A stretch of 64,000 nucleotides of DNA from Temnothorax longispinosus (taxonomy: Eukaryota; Arthropoda; Insecta; Hymenoptera; Formicidae), in assembly GCF_030848805.1 (NCBI RefSeq), contig NC_092363.1, forward strand, positions 2,170,001 to 2,234,000, given 5' to 3'. Position numbers and translations under genes: made by a program. Positions 1 through 12,500 of the stretch are shown one piece after another. Each line of letters starts with the position of its first letter. Position 1 is the stretch's first letter. The notes beneath the pieces are model-generated. The model worked only from the letters and a program-made list of their open reading frames with translations, had not been told where the DNA came from and made no database searches.

Positions 1-248
1 CGAAAAAGTAGGCTAACTATTTACCACAACTAATAATTCTAATTAACACAACTTACGAAATAAAAGAATAATAATCAAAATAAGAAAAATAAGAATCTAT
101 CCTACATATATAATACAATAATTGTCGCGATATGAGCATCAAATGCAATCGGTTCAGCATTGGAGAATTTTATAGGTTGATTATTAAAGCGTAACAATGT
201 TTCCTGCAGATAAATATGATCTTTACAAAATATATACGTGTAGAACTT

Positions 249-605
249 ATGAATATGTAATTCGATCATCTACATATGGAGGGATAAAAACCACAGTGGT
301 GTAAGTCAAATTTTTAAAAATATTTTCTCGTGTGCATAAATGCACTTTATATGTTGTACAGATTGCATCTATGCACAGGAAAAAATATTTAAAAAAATTT
401 GACTTACACTATTATAGTATATTTACCCCTCCATATATACATGGAATTTATTTAAATGATAAGAAATTTCACGTTTGCTATTTACAGAGTGACATAAATG
501 CCATAAATAAATGTATCTTTTTAATAAAAGTGCTTCTCTCCGCGAAGATATAATCGAAGGTTATATACTTATAGTACATCATTCGATATGAATATGTAGT
601 TCGAT
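249..605 (+). repeat. 18-bp direct repeat bracketing the foldback element
   Basis: ATGAATATGTAATTCGAT at 249-266 recurs as ATGAATATGTAGTTCGAT at 588-605 (17 of 18 identical). The copies lie about 320 bp apart, on either side of the 277-433 foldback element. They could be relics of an older duplication or a nested insertion. They are too far from the element ends to be its target-site duplication. Confidence 0.5.
277..433. mobile_element. Foldback MITE, about 157 bp, TA target site
   Basis: The two halves are inverted copies of each other. The left arm (about 277-343) and right arm (about 365-433) align over some 68 positions at roughly 80-85 percent identity, with a loop of about 20 nt. Termini are TGGAGGG and CCCTCCA, each flanked by TA, as expected for a Tc1/mariner-type non-autonomous element. 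The best-matched core is GTGTAAGTCAAATTTTT. There is no transposase. If transcribed it would form one long imperfect hairpin. The family is inferred only from the TA duplication and ends. Confidence 0.7.
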
Positions 606-2160
606 TAAAGATGATAAAGCGAATTCTCACCCTTGAGGGAGCTTAAGTCACTAATTTGTCAGTTAACATGCAAAAGTCCCAGCCAATTGTGCGGACGTTA
701 TGACTAACTGGATTAAATTATTTTAATTAAGATTTTAATCATTGAAACAATTAGCATAATATTTATGAAGATATGCAGATTAATGTATCTGCATCACAAG
801 CGTATCTACATTTAAAATACAACGTTATACCTATAACTACATTAAACGTTAACTAAGATTTTACAGACTATCACGCGACTATGGCTCAGTGAAACGGGGA
901 TGATTAATAGCTGGAGTTTACCACACGAAAATAGCCATAAGACATGAGAGAGCTACCTGTGTGAAATCCGTTGATGCCTATAGGGTACGCATTATGTCTG
1001 AAAATAGATCGTTGTTTGGTGCAACAGCTTGGTCAATGTGCAAATCAATTATACCGCGTTTAAACAATGTGCTAGTTCAGACATGACGTGCGCAGTCTCG
1101 TTGATATATACCGAGTTAATACCACTCCTGAAATATATTATGTCATAAATAATTTATACAGCGCAATAATTACCCACGTTCAATTTGTATAGCGATTTGC
1201 ACTCGATGAAACCATACGGATGCAAAACGAATATCGGAATTAATCTCGCGATTGGTTACAAATCTGTAAGTCACACAACAGCAATTTATTCAATTTGTTC
1301 TATTCCACGTAATAATTTCGTGTGATGTCAGTCAAATTTTGCGCGCGCAGCGTTTTTATAACGTTCGTTATTATAACTTTCGAGAAATTACTGGCATGAA
1401 TATTCTTCGGTTATATTTTCTTCGTATTCTACACGCTATTTGTGATCTCGCGGGAATAACATAACTAATTTCCATACAGAAACTTCGGAGCGAATATCGA
1501 AAAATTCTCGTACAATGCAAAGCGTATCCCATCGGCTTTGTCGATGCGAGCGCTATTTTGCTGTCATGCTGAAAATGAATACGATTCCAGTTGCAACTGC
1601 GTCCGATAATTTTATTTTATATTCCGCGAGAAATAAATCTGAAAAATACTTGGATTAATAATCCACCAATCGGATTGTGATAACGATATCAACGGTTGTA
1701 TGCTGCAGTGCATTCATCAATTGTTACAGCAAAGTCAATTCTGATCTGTAAAATTATCTGTCAGAGATCTAATCGTGACCTGTCTAGTATATTTAATCCA
1801 ATATAATCGTACTTTGTGTGCAAAAGGTTTGTCGCGTTTTCAACAAGCTCGGTGTAAAATAAAGTCAGAAAAACGAAATCCTTAGAAAAGAGGATTGAAA
1901 AATCTTCCTTCGGACGAAAAAATAAATATAGTGAGGTTTGTTGCGGCAAATCTACTTTAATTTTACTGCGAAATTTTATTTTCAACTTTCTTCGATAAAT
2001 ACGACAAACTTTTTCGAATAAATACGATAAACCTATATATACATATTAACGTCAATAATATGATACACATATAATAATATACGTCTGGCGGTCTGGTGTG
2101 AAAAGAAATAAAAGTTATTTTTATATTTTGTGTCTATTTCACGCTGTCTTTTTCTTCTCG

Positions 2161-3240
2161 ATATTTCCGCGAGTATTCTCCGCATCTTTGCTATAAAAAT
2201 CCAGCCATTCGAGCGCGGGGATTATTATCAGCGTTTATTGTCGCTCACCTTGGCGATAGAGATTACAGAATCATCCACGCGGTAAAACGGCCCAATTTGC
2301 CACTCGAATGAACCTCGCAGCTATATACCGAGCTGCCGTGTACGAGAATGAAAAAAAATAGAAGAGACGGAGAAGCGCGGGAGAGAAAGAGATCGCCCGG
2401 CTGATTATCCGGGCTCAACCAATCTTCATCATGCAGCTGTTTTTCTCATCCTGCGAGACGCCGCTACCAGGCGCCGTCTCTCTTTTCGCGAACAGCGAAA
2501 GAAGTCCCTGGCGACTCGCACAGCGGCCGCCGCGCTATTTTTCCTTGGGAATTAACCAACCTTGGCAATCGGCGTTCATAAACAGCGCCCGCGGATCCCA
2601 CACCGCTGGCGGTGATACGTACGGGGTCCTATCGCGCTACAGCCAAAAGAAAAATCTGCCCGCGCCCCGAGACAAAAGTGTCCACTCTCTACCGAGCTAT
2701 TTTATCTTAACTGCTACAGGTTTTCTCCGCTCAACCCGTCGAGTTTTCCTTGTCTTTCTTCTGTGCTGCCTGTCTCTCTGCCCTTTGTATACATATATAT
2801 GTCTATCTCTCTCTCTTTCTCTCCCATCCGGTCTGAGCTGGGCACAGAATGGAGAGAGGATAAGAAGGTAGTTAGTATGAGGAGACATTAGTGGTGGCAA
2901 CTGGGGCGACCGAGGTTCTCTTGCGCTTCTGCGACCGCCTGTCTCCCTTGCTACCCTACTTTGAGTTCCTCCCGCGGCCCTCTTCTCACCCTTTCCCCCC
3001 TCCCCACCGGCGGCACTGCTACCATCCACTTTACCACGCTATCCTATCCTGCACTCCTCCGCGACCGAGTCCCTAGACTTCATCCCCGCGCCTCAACGGG
3101 AATCAATAGTGAAACGCCAGAGGAGACTACCTGCCTGAGGTAGTCGGACAGACGAGTTTTGTCTCGGTTGCGTCCTGCCGAACGTGACTTCCTCGCTACT
3201 GCGAGTTAATGCCAGTACGGGAGAAATATGTTACATCCGG
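2161..3240. other. GC/CpG-richer patch with CT tract
   Basis: Composition shifts to GC-rich with many CpG and C-rich runs. A homopyrimidine CT tract sits at 2806-2825, and a perfect 8-bp stem with a 5-nt loop (GACTACCT / AGGTAGTC) at 3125-3145. Open frames occur on both strands. Such patches in insects often hold promoters or untranslated first exons, but I see no decisive TATA box, start context or splice pattern. Confidence 0.4.
2431..2871 (+). CDS. Unrecognised 146-codon ORF, probably chance
   Basis: An ATG-started frame of 146 codons lies in the GC-richer patch. It is rich in Ser, Arg, Leu and Pro. Its C-terminal part is hydrophobic and Leu/Ser-rich (about residues 95-135), largely because the frame runs through the CT tract. 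No domain, signal peptide or family resemblance was recognised. A 110-codon frame is open on the opposite strand over much of the same DNA, which points to a composition effect. I would not count it as a gene without transcript or homology support. Confidence 0.12.
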   Translation: MQLFFSSCETPLPGAVSLFANSERSPWRLAQRPPRYFSLGINQPWQSAFINSARGSHTAGGDTYGVLSRYSQKKNLPAPRDKSVHSLPSYFILTATGFLRSTRRVFLVFLLCCLSLCPLYTYICLSLSLSLPSGLSWAQNGERIRR

Positions 3241-5528
3241 CAGGAAGACGCCTACCACCGATCCCAATCGTAGCAGGGTCAGCCGTGTGGAAATTGCATA
3301 ACAATGCTGTTCTGTTGTGCAGCATAATAAATAATACATTTCTTTGATCACATTATATAACTTATCATTGTATGCTGAAGCGTTTGTCAATTATCTTCAT
3401 GTTCCATTAAATTCATAGTCAATGCATCCAGTTTTTCTTTTTCTCTTTTTAAAATTCAATTGTATGATCGTTGAAATACAAGATTTTATATTTTTATAAT
3501 AATATAATAAATTATACGGATTTTAAAATTAAAAAGATTAAGCATTTTTCGCAAGATTTGACGCTATAAGTTAATTTCTTGATCTTCATGAAATTTCGTG
3601 TATAATCACAACTACAGTGAAATGAAGAATCATGGAGAGAAAAGATGTTCAAATTGCTTTTCCAATGTGATCAAATAATGTGTATACTTAATTGAATCCT
3701 AGCAAATTGTTTGTCATTTTCATACATGAATATAAATATTGTATATGGGTTTATGCATGTGTTCGTGCACACCGTTTTTCTGTAATCCTGAATGCGTGCT
3801 TCGCGAATGATAATTGGACGTGCAGTAATCTTGTTTTTATACCTTTGCAACGTTTTCATTAAAAGCTATTGACAGGAAGAAAAATGTTTTTACGCTCGAC
3901 GGAAGAATATATATACAGGGTCCGTGGCGAGGACGATATTACCCAGGAATTGTGTCACGTCCTTGCACCGCGCTAGAATGTGACAAAACGTTCGTATGCA
4001 CAGCTACGTGGGGAGAGAAGCACAATGTATTTCGGCGGCCCCTTCCATCGCCCGATGTGGGACAGCTAGAAAAGTATATATCACTTGACTGGTGAATAAA
4101 GCCGCAACATACAACGAAACCTTATCCCAGCGATCTATAGCGAAACAAATGGAGTGCCGAACAGCGGAATCTTGCGGGTTGTTCTACTTGCATGCTACCG
4201 CCCGGCATTCCTCCGTCGCTGAATGTATAACTAATACCGTTACTATCGGCTAAAAATATCTTTAATGCATTTTTTAGTTCGAAACGACGAGTTTAGTTTC
4301 TCACGGAATCGGCACGGCGTGCATATTAATCTAACGGTGCAATCAAGATTTAAAAGATTTAAAAGAGAATCGTTTCAGTAATTATGCCTTCGCCTCTAAA
4401 TGTCTAAAAATCATTCCCTTAAAATACACAAGTATTTTCGTATTTGCGTGTATATCTACATTATCGTTAGGAAGTACAGGTAAATGAAATTATGATGAAC
4501 GATTAGTCCAACATAATCTCCATTGAGCAACTATTTTTAATGTTGCCGGCTTCTTACGATGTTACGAATGGCATGCAACGCCTAGCATGCGACGGTAGCA
4601 GAACGTAACAGCTTTAATCCAGTTCACCTTCAGCAATATCTAGCATCGAGTTTTTAATTAATCATACGTCCCGGTATTTGAAGCAACCGCGTTTTATCTC
4701 CCGGCAAACAGTTATTATCTTTTAAGCAGTATCTGTAAGCTGAATATATATTTCCAAAAGTAATTTTTTATGCACGAGCGCAGTTTCTTTTGCTTTCCGT
4801 CTACGAGTACAAAGCTCCCAAGAATAGAACCCCGCACTCAGATACGTTATTCAGATACGAGCATGCGTTAACCATCGGTTAACACGCTACGGCGAGTGTG
4901 GCAAAGGTCGGTCGTTTGAGACTATTTAAAAAAAAGAATATTTTTAGCATTCGCATAATACGCTTTACGTGAGAAGTTATGATGATTGCGTCACTCTAAA
5001 TAGCCCCATGCAACCAAAATTATAAATAGATTCGGTGAATCATAAGTTTCGCGGAAGCATCTACGCGATGACGGATAAATGTGAAAATTTTTCAACGTAA
5101 TATCACATGTGGCATTGGTATTTATAAACACTTTACAAACACGCCAAGAATTTATAAATATATGTTAAGTAATCTGATAAACTTCATATCGTAGTGCGAA
5201 TGTAGTCAAAATATAAATTGCGCTAAAATAATTGCTAAGCTTGTCTGATTCGATATAATCTGATATAAGAGCCATTTGCACACGGAATTCTCTGTAATTG
5301 AACCAAGTGACCGCAGGTATGCGCGAACTTGCGATTGATTTCCAACGGATCCGTTTCTGCATATAAACTGGCTCGCCCACCGAACGCACGTAATTAATCC
5401 GACGAGAAAATGAGCCTGCATAATGATATCAAGGTCGTGAGTAATACGGTGCTAGTAAAATAATTCATATCGCGATGAAAGGAATAAACGCGGAAAAATT
5501 TTCCGTTATCTCCGTAATGAGATTATTA
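3241..5528. other. AT-rich noncoding background
   Basis: AT-rich DNA with short, unrecognised open frames on both strands and no clear repeat larger than a few tens of bases. No RNA gene was seen. Confidence 0.65.
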
Positions 5529-5789
5529 GCGTTTTTCATTGGCAGAACTGGTGCGCACTCAGTGCACATTAAGGCCGTTGTACACTAATTTAATCTCTAA
5601 TATTTAAAGTAAAATGCAAATATTTCGACTGATAAAATACCCAGTACATATTTTACCAAATAGTGCAATAAAGAATATTGAGGATTTCATGATTTAACCC
5701 GTTTATATTAAACATACACATTACGTTGATTTGTGTACAACGGCTTTAATGTGCACTGAGTGCGCACCAGTTCTGCCAAAGAAAAACGC
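5529..5789. mobile_element. MITE with 57-bp terminal inverted repeats, TA target site
   Basis: The left arm 5529-5585 and right arm 5733-5789 are inverted copies differing at only 2 of 57 positions. Ends are GCGTTTTTC and GAAAAACGC, each flanked by TA (5527-5528 and 5790-5791), the duplication expected for Tc1/mariner-superfamily transposition. Each arm contains the near-palindrome GTGCGCACTCAGTGCAC. The roughly 147-bp core is AT-rich and codes for nothing. The near-identity of the arms suggests a relatively recent insertion or selection for the TIRs. The autonomous partner is not in this window. Confidence 0.85.
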
Positions 5790-6552
5790 TATATGAGTTT
5801 GCGCGCGCGAAACGAGTTTAGTCGAACTTTTATAATATGGATGAAATCCGTATCGGATTTAAATATCAATTATGTATAAAACAAAGTGCTTACGGCTTAA
5901 TAGTCATTAGCCATTTGCTTCCAAATCAGAAACTGTGCATATGAAAATATATTATTGAACTGTTACTCAGATGTACATTAAACTGTTATATTAAACTGAT
6001 ATATTAAAACTGTTATATTAAAAAGAAGCAATAGATTGTTACTTTCAACGTAACAAATAAGTCGTCACACAAAGTCGCTATGTTATGCGAGATGTTACAC
6101 CACTCCGTGTAATTAATCACACGTGTTACGACAGCGAAGGAGATATTGGGACGTGATCGTACTTGGTAATAGGCAGCGCATTCGATACGAAATTCAGACT
6201 GGCTGCAATATTATTGCGCCTGCTATAAATGGCCTATTCGAGCGGTAGTTAATTAGTTTAAGGTCTCTAGAGAACATCTGTATGAAATAGCTAACCAATC
6301 GTTGCACTTTGCGTGTTTATTGGGCTAAAATTTGGAACAGTGTGAAAAACGAACAGTTATGAAAAACGATGTTTTATTATCAATGTATTTGAAAAATTAT
6401 GATTTATAGATATTTATATACAATATCAGTACGTGTACTTATAGCATTACGTTGCATTAAAAAAAATTAATATTTTAAAACTATTAAATTATTTCGATAC
6501 TTTTATACGAGCTGATGTGCTATACAATTTTAAAATAATTTTAAAAATTGAA
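5790..6552. other. Short spacer between two MITEs
   Basis: AT-rich DNA between the TA-type and TTAA-type elements. Apart from the small tandem array at 5977-6023 I see no gene or repeat. Confidence 0.65.
5977..6023 (+). repeat. 13-14 bp tandem repeat, 3.5 copies
   Basis: Units ATTAAACTGTTAT, ATTAAACTGATAT and ATTAAAACTGTTAT follow head to tail at 5977, 5990 and 6003, with a partial fourth unit. This is a small minisatellite-like slippage array. Confidence 0.7.
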
Positions 6553-6910
6553 TTAACCTTTGTTGTGCACACAGGGGTCAAATAGACCCCAGCGTTTTTT
6601 CAAACGCGTTTTTCTAATACGTACAATACATACAAATATTAAAAATTGAATTTTTTATGCATTATTTAGTGAAAAAGGTCCATTTTTTGGCTTCTTTAGT
6701 TAACATATCATTTATAATTCTTTTATTATGTTGCAAGATATTAATGAAACCTATTAGACCTAATTTGGAAGCTTTGAACAATAACCAGCAATTTTGTTTG
6801 AGTCAAAATAACGAATTGTACGTCTGTAATAAACAATTAAGTGACTGGGGTCTAATAAACTCCCTGTGCACAATACGTAATTTTGAAGCGGTGTGCACAA
6901 TAAAGGTTAA
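6553..6910. mobile_element. piggyBac-type MITE with TTAA target sites
   Basis: TTAA occurs at both ends (6553-6556 and 6907-6910). Just inside are 16-bp inverted repeats, CCTTTGTTGTGCACAC at 6557-6572 and its partner at 6891-6906 (15 of 16 match). TTAA duplication plus short TIRs is the hallmark of piggyBac elements. A subterminal palindrome GGGGTC-5 nt-GACCCC lies at 6574-6590, and a decayed counterpart starting GGGGTC lies near the right end. The 358-bp element has no transposase. A 96-codon frame starting inside it (6657-6947) runs through the right TIR into flanking DNA and lacks the piggyBac DDD core, so it is not a remnant I can recognise. Confidence 0.85.
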
Positions 6911-8141
6911 TCTAAAATCGTTTCAATATTTCACAAGATTTAAATAATATTATTCTAAAACGAGGGAAATACTAAAATATTATATTTAAGGAGGGCTATA
7001 TACGTATCGTAACATATTTTAATATATATGAAAGCATTAAGAGATATTCTCTATAATTTTAGCATTTACGTCAAGCTAGTATTATTATCGTGCTCTATAT
7101 TTTACGCAAGTAAAAATTGAAAAGCTCTTTAAGACTAACGTGTACGATGGTATCTAGTTTCTCGGGTATCGATAATTATACCTTTCACGAACAGTAACAT
7201 ACCTGATAGGAGGCATACTCGTGGGTGGTATAACCGTACACGGGATTACGTAGGTGAAAAGTGGTGGCGAGGCGAGGGGTACGTTTCTGACACGCGATTC
7301 GGCTTCTTCGAAAGCCAAGCGAGCGTGGAAACGTTCGACATGAAAGCTCCTACGTTAGCTTCGTACCTGTTTCTTTCGCGTACACTTTTCGCCTGTGTTT
7401 TCTTTCGCACGACTTTCTTCCTACCTGTCTCTTTCTTTCGCGCAAGTTATCGTTGAATCGTAATTATGCTCGACAAATATACAAAATATTATATATTATC
7501 GCTGTATATTACGTTTGACTAGAAAATATATTACATATAATTAGAATAATATAGTATACAAAATTGCTCTTATTTTAAAAATTGTTCTTTATATCAGAAT
7601 ATTACATATTCTCATAGAGATTATTAGATATGCATAATGTGCTTAATTAATACACGCTTCAAGTTAGACATATCAAAGTTGCTATGCGAACTGCAATAAC
7701 GTTACAAATTAATATCCTGAGATAGTTTATTTTAATGAATTCTTTCGCGAACTGCTAAACTTCGATTTTGAAATTAGTTCTACTTCGAGCACTATGTGGA
7801 TTCTAACTTTGCTAGTTAAAACTCATCTATTGCGAATATACACTTTAGATTTTAATAAAGGTATTATATTACACATTACACATAACAATTATAATTATAA
7901 TGTAAACAATGCATAAAATTATTCGATCATATAAATCGCATCTTTTAAGGAAGGACGTGCTTTATACGATGGACAGGAATTTTAATGGTTGAAACGTAAA
8001 AGAATAAAACGATAGGAAAGAATATGTCTACCGCTAACGAGACGTCGTTAAACGAGTGCAATTATTGATGGAAGCAAGCGAAATTTCTAGCAAGGAAATA
8101 TCTCGTGATTTATTTATTATGTCATTAAAAAGAGTTCTTAA

Positions 8142-8173
8142 ATATTTCTTGTTACGGATATTTCTTGTTACGG
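8142..8173 (+). repeat. Exact 16-bp tandem duplication
   Basis: ATATTTCTTGTTACGG occurs twice, head to tail and without mismatch, at 8142-8157 and 8158-8173. This is consistent with a recent slippage or repair duplication. Confidence 0.9.
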
Positions 8174-9480
8174 AATTTTTTATGACTCCTAATGAGATAA
8201 ATAATAATTCTGAAAATCTATGACAGATAACAATTAGTCCACTCATAAGACATCAATTTATATAATTTGTTGGAAACAAGTAAGCCGTTCTACTAAATTT
8301 CTCCAGTCAAAAGGAATAAAATGTCAGGCGAGTCTGATTATAACTGGAAGAAAAGAAAGAATATACGGTCTGATAACAGAGAGGCTGCAACCAAGACGAA
8401 GTAACTCGTTAGCATTTTTGCAAATAACAGCTGGATCAAAAGGTCATGAAAGACCATGCTCCGAGATGGATGAAGGATAAAAGCTAACACTGATATGAAT
8501 GCTGACGCAAAGAACGTGTACAGTTTTCTTGAGCAACACGCGGCGTTCCCTGCTATTCCTACGTACGTACCTTCTATCTACATCTCACTCGGTTATTCGC
8601 GGGTTCACTTACTCCCCAGAGATACAAGTGTGACATTTTTATCTACACGCCAACCCTCCAGCAATTTCAGACCGTTTCTCCGAGTTCTCTTTTCGCCATT
8701 TACTCTAGGTGAACATGAGAAAGTAGCGAGTGAGCAGAGCGTGCTGTGTAATTGGAATTAGTTCAAATAAGAATATCCCGTATTGCGCTCGAATGTTTTA
8801 CGTTACGCTTACGGCGGATTGATAATTATTGCGAGTACGTAAAAGTGAATTCTGTTGCTCTCTTTTTTGTGCACGTTTCATCCTTTCTTGCATGATTGAT
8901 AAGGTAGCAAAACAGAGAAAACAGAAATCGGTAGAGAGGTACTAATGATTCTTGTCTCATTCGTTCAGTTTGTTAAATTGACGTAACCGTTTTGCTGATA
9001 ATATGCTGTAATATTACTTATATACATGTAAAACACGCGTACGGAAAAATTCTAATACAAGATCTCGAGCAGTGCTTTCTTTGAAGAAAACTTATGTAGA
9101 TGTTGTGTACCTATATGTACATGTATGTATATATGCTATTTCTATACATATATAATATATATAAAGATACACGTGTAGTTTATTCAGCATATGTATGTAT
9201 ATGACTGAACCTCCGCCAGAGTACGAATAAAATTCGGGTTTTACGTCGTATGCACAGATGCCAGTTTCAATATAAAGGTCTTCGCTAAGTCTTTCATCTG
9301 TGAAATATAAATGGTTCAATATCTAAATTGTTCAATATCTAAAAGCGTGGTTTCAAGACTACATTTCGCAATAATAGTATCAGCATAAATTATTCAGCAA
9401 AGTTTTAATTATATCTTATTTAAAGAAAACTTATACACACAAGCGAATTATTTTGCTCCAAATTGTTATTTTAAAAATCC

Positions 9481-9580
9481 ATAAAATGTAGAGCAAACAT
9501 ATACCGTGAATGATATAGGTATATGTAAATTTTTATCGAATTATATATTACGCCCTTAGGGATGTTTGCTCTATTTTATA
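9481..9580. repeat. 100-bp inverted repeat with structured loop
   Basis: ATAAAATGTAGAGCAAACAT at 9481-9500 is matched by the inverted copy ATGTTTGCTCTATTTTAT at about 9563-9580, with one 2-nt bulge. The 62-nt interior has further complementary pairs: ATACC/GGTAT, GTAA/TTAC and CCC-TTA-GGG. A transcript could therefore fold as a branched structure. It could be a tiny MITE or chance, and no clear target duplication is visible. Confidence 0.5.
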
Positions 9581-12500
9581 ATGTATTAATGAGATATCAA
9601 TAATAATGCTAATATATACGCATCAGTAATCGATTAATTATAGCTTTCAGAATAAAAGCTTTTAGACAAATTGCTTTCTTCAGATTATTACTTCCATTAT
9701 TACTTTCCTATCTGTATCATCGCGAATCGAAACGTGGCCTATATTTAACAAGTCGGGCATGCGAAAGAATAGCTAAAATAGAATCGCAAATTTAGGGGGA
9801 GAAATTACCGCGTATATACCGCGTTTCGCCATATAGCGTATCTATTAACAATGTAAATGTATGTGTCCCGCACGTGCAATGTAGTACTAACCAGGGGCGA
9901 GATATGTAATTCCATTGTTCGCAATTGTACCTTCTGTTAAAACTTGAATACGTGTCGTGTCGTTGCGCCGGGCTTTATATTATGAGAGGGTGTCGCCGCA
10001 CGAAAAACACGATGCGGTTTATTTTTAATTTCGTGCGAAGCTGCCGTCACACAGCAGCCGGGATTATGCTCATATTAGTATCTTCGCGTGACCATTCGCG
10101 ATATTAAAAGGCGATCGATGCTTTCGAATTAGCCGGGTATTATCATCGGGCATGAAACGCCCGATGTGCGCGCCCGATAGAACGCTTTTCCATTCGCGAT
10201 AAATGCGGCACAAAGAGGCACAAAAGAGGTGTTTTTAAAATATTATCCTATACACGCGGCGACGACATATTACGCTCGTCCTTCCTCGCGTCGCGAAATA
10301 AGAAATATAACCCGACGCGCTTCGCGCCGATGAATAAGCAGCTTTTGTATCATTACCGGTTCGATTCCATTTCACCATCAGAATTCAATGCTAACATTAC
10401 CGAGTAGTCGCACAACAAGCGCGAGAACAGAACCGCCATTAAGAAGCATTAAAAAGCTTTAGCGTCTTGCAGCGAACCGTAACACCGTTAAAACCGGGCG
10501 ATGGCAGGAATAAATATCAGGGGTTTTCCGTGGTATCGCGTTCGGTTAGGTAAAATGGATGAAGTGTAGTTAGCACATGCTTACGGAAACTGTTCGGCCT
10601 GCCTATAACAGCGCTAACAATAGCCTGATCGTGTACACGCATATATCTGCAGTAATAAAGTGAGGCAACTGTAAGCCCCTTAGGTAGACCGTGTGCGGTA
10701 GTATAACTAGAGATTATGCCATCCTAGTTCGCTCCTCATAAATTGATATTAAGGTTCCATTAACAATGTAAAAGATTTTTTTAATTTTAACCCGCACGGC
10801 CGCATTAAACGCGCACTAAATTTCGCCCCGCTTCCTGGCGTCTCAATGTTTCTTCGTACTTCGAAATAAAGAGTTTTATCGTCTCCTATTCGGATGTCGA
10901 GCAACGTATAATTACACGCTGTCACATAGACAACGGTCTATATTTAATGGACCGTTTGCGCACTCCGTGCCAATGATTCAATAAAAACGATTTAGATTAA
11001 GTTCCCATTCAATTCTTCGTCGAGTAACAATTGATAATGCTGGTATTAGCAACGCCCGCTGTAACGGGGCACTGCGAGTGTTTTTTTCTTATTGCAAGTA
11101 ATTGGATGTTCTGGCTTGCGTGTATCGTTATACCCGCAGAATTGTACAAGAATTTATATATGCCGAAGCATGTATCAGCCGTATAATAGAGATCAGTTAT
11201 CCTTGTAAAAACTTCTTTCGGTTTGTCTTATATATTGGATTGTAATTATGGCCATATTACCGTTATATTTTAATGAATCATACAGCAATAGTATTACCGT
11301 CATATCCGCAAATATGTAATATCGGACGTTAATGTGAAAGAAAATATTACGTTTTATGGAATATTAATTTTAATGAGAGAAAATTGCGTTCTTAACGTAT
11401 AGAACGGATTTGTGGACGGGGTAGTAGGCAACAGTTCCATCAGAAAATATTAATTCGCGAATGTGGAGCCCGTGACTTCTCCATATACTTTGATACACTC
11501 ATATATGGCTAAATGTAAAACCTTACTCGGTGCACGGAAACGACATATATAGTGGCCGTATTTTAGTCACTTTAGTATCAAAACTCGTTTCGCTGCATAT
11601 CCTTCATGTCTACTCCGGGATATTACATCTATTTAAATATTTACGCTTTGCCCTGCATGAAGCATAGCTTATGTGTCCTCTGTGAAACTTAGAGTCGCGA
11701 TATACTACATAGTCGCGTATTTAATGCTCCACGAGATCTTTATAATAATGTGGTCATTTAATGCATCGCCGGAGAGCAAATCCATTTCGCGAATTATGAG
11801 ATAATTTTCGAATAATCTCTCTCGATGACTTTTTCCTTCAACTTGTCAGCGCAATCGAATTTGACGTAAACGGGAGTCATTTTTCTATTTCTCGCAATGC
11901 CTTGTCTTACGTGTCACGTCGCAAAGAAAATTTGAATTTTTCGATAGAACCACCATATACAAAGAAGGTAGCTCAATATGCCGGCCATCGAAGAATACGA
12001 CATATATGTGATATAGCGAACATATCGCTTTGCGACCGGCGTTTCCTTTGTTTGTACAAACCAACCGGAACCCCGCATTCCTTTTTCTCGCAACCGAGCG
12101 CGTGCTCCCGCTCAAAGGCAGCCACTCCGCAATAAATACCGTGTCGCCAGACGATCCATTTCACTTCGTTTCCGTTTATAATGAAAATTGCACAGAACGC
12201 GTGCGCGTGCATGTGTTACCCAGCTATGGATAGTATGGTAAAGCGTATGGAACTTGGCCGTCGCTGCAGGCAGGCGAAACGCCTGACGGAAAATGAGGAC
12301 CCGATGCGACACCAGCCACCGACGAAGTAATAAATCGCTTTGCTTGAGTGGCAGCCATTCCGCGCAAGTCTCCGCGTGACTGCCCGCACGCGATGACAGG
12401 TGACACGCATTGATTCTGTGAAAATGGCGTTTCCTTTATATTAGTCTTTTAGTGAAACAATCATTCGCCGGTCGCCGCGCGAACGGGCTAAAGTAACATT

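Larger units (their letters stand above)
1..2160. other. AT-rich noncoding background
   Basis: No convincing gene is visible. The stretch is AT-rich with interspersed CpG. It holds the foldback element at 277-433 and an 18-bp near-exact direct repeat that brackets it. A short stem (ATGCAGAT / ATCTGCAT) lies near 774-796. Open frames here are short and rich in Lys, Asn, Ile and Tyr, as AT-rich noncoding DNA would give. Confidence 0.7.

Noticed and set aside
3911..3935. TATACAGGGTCCG, resembling the start of a common insect repeat
   Set aside because: The match is short and no partner terminus was found within several hundred bases.
6657..6947. 96-codon frame inside the TTAA element, considered as a transposase remnant
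   Set aside because: It reads through the right TIR into flanking DNA and lacks the piggyBac catalytic Asp motifs and Cys-rich tail pattern.
10355..10375. GGTTCGATTCC, a tRNA B-box-like word
   Set aside because: No A box, acceptor stem or anticodon arm can be fitted around it.
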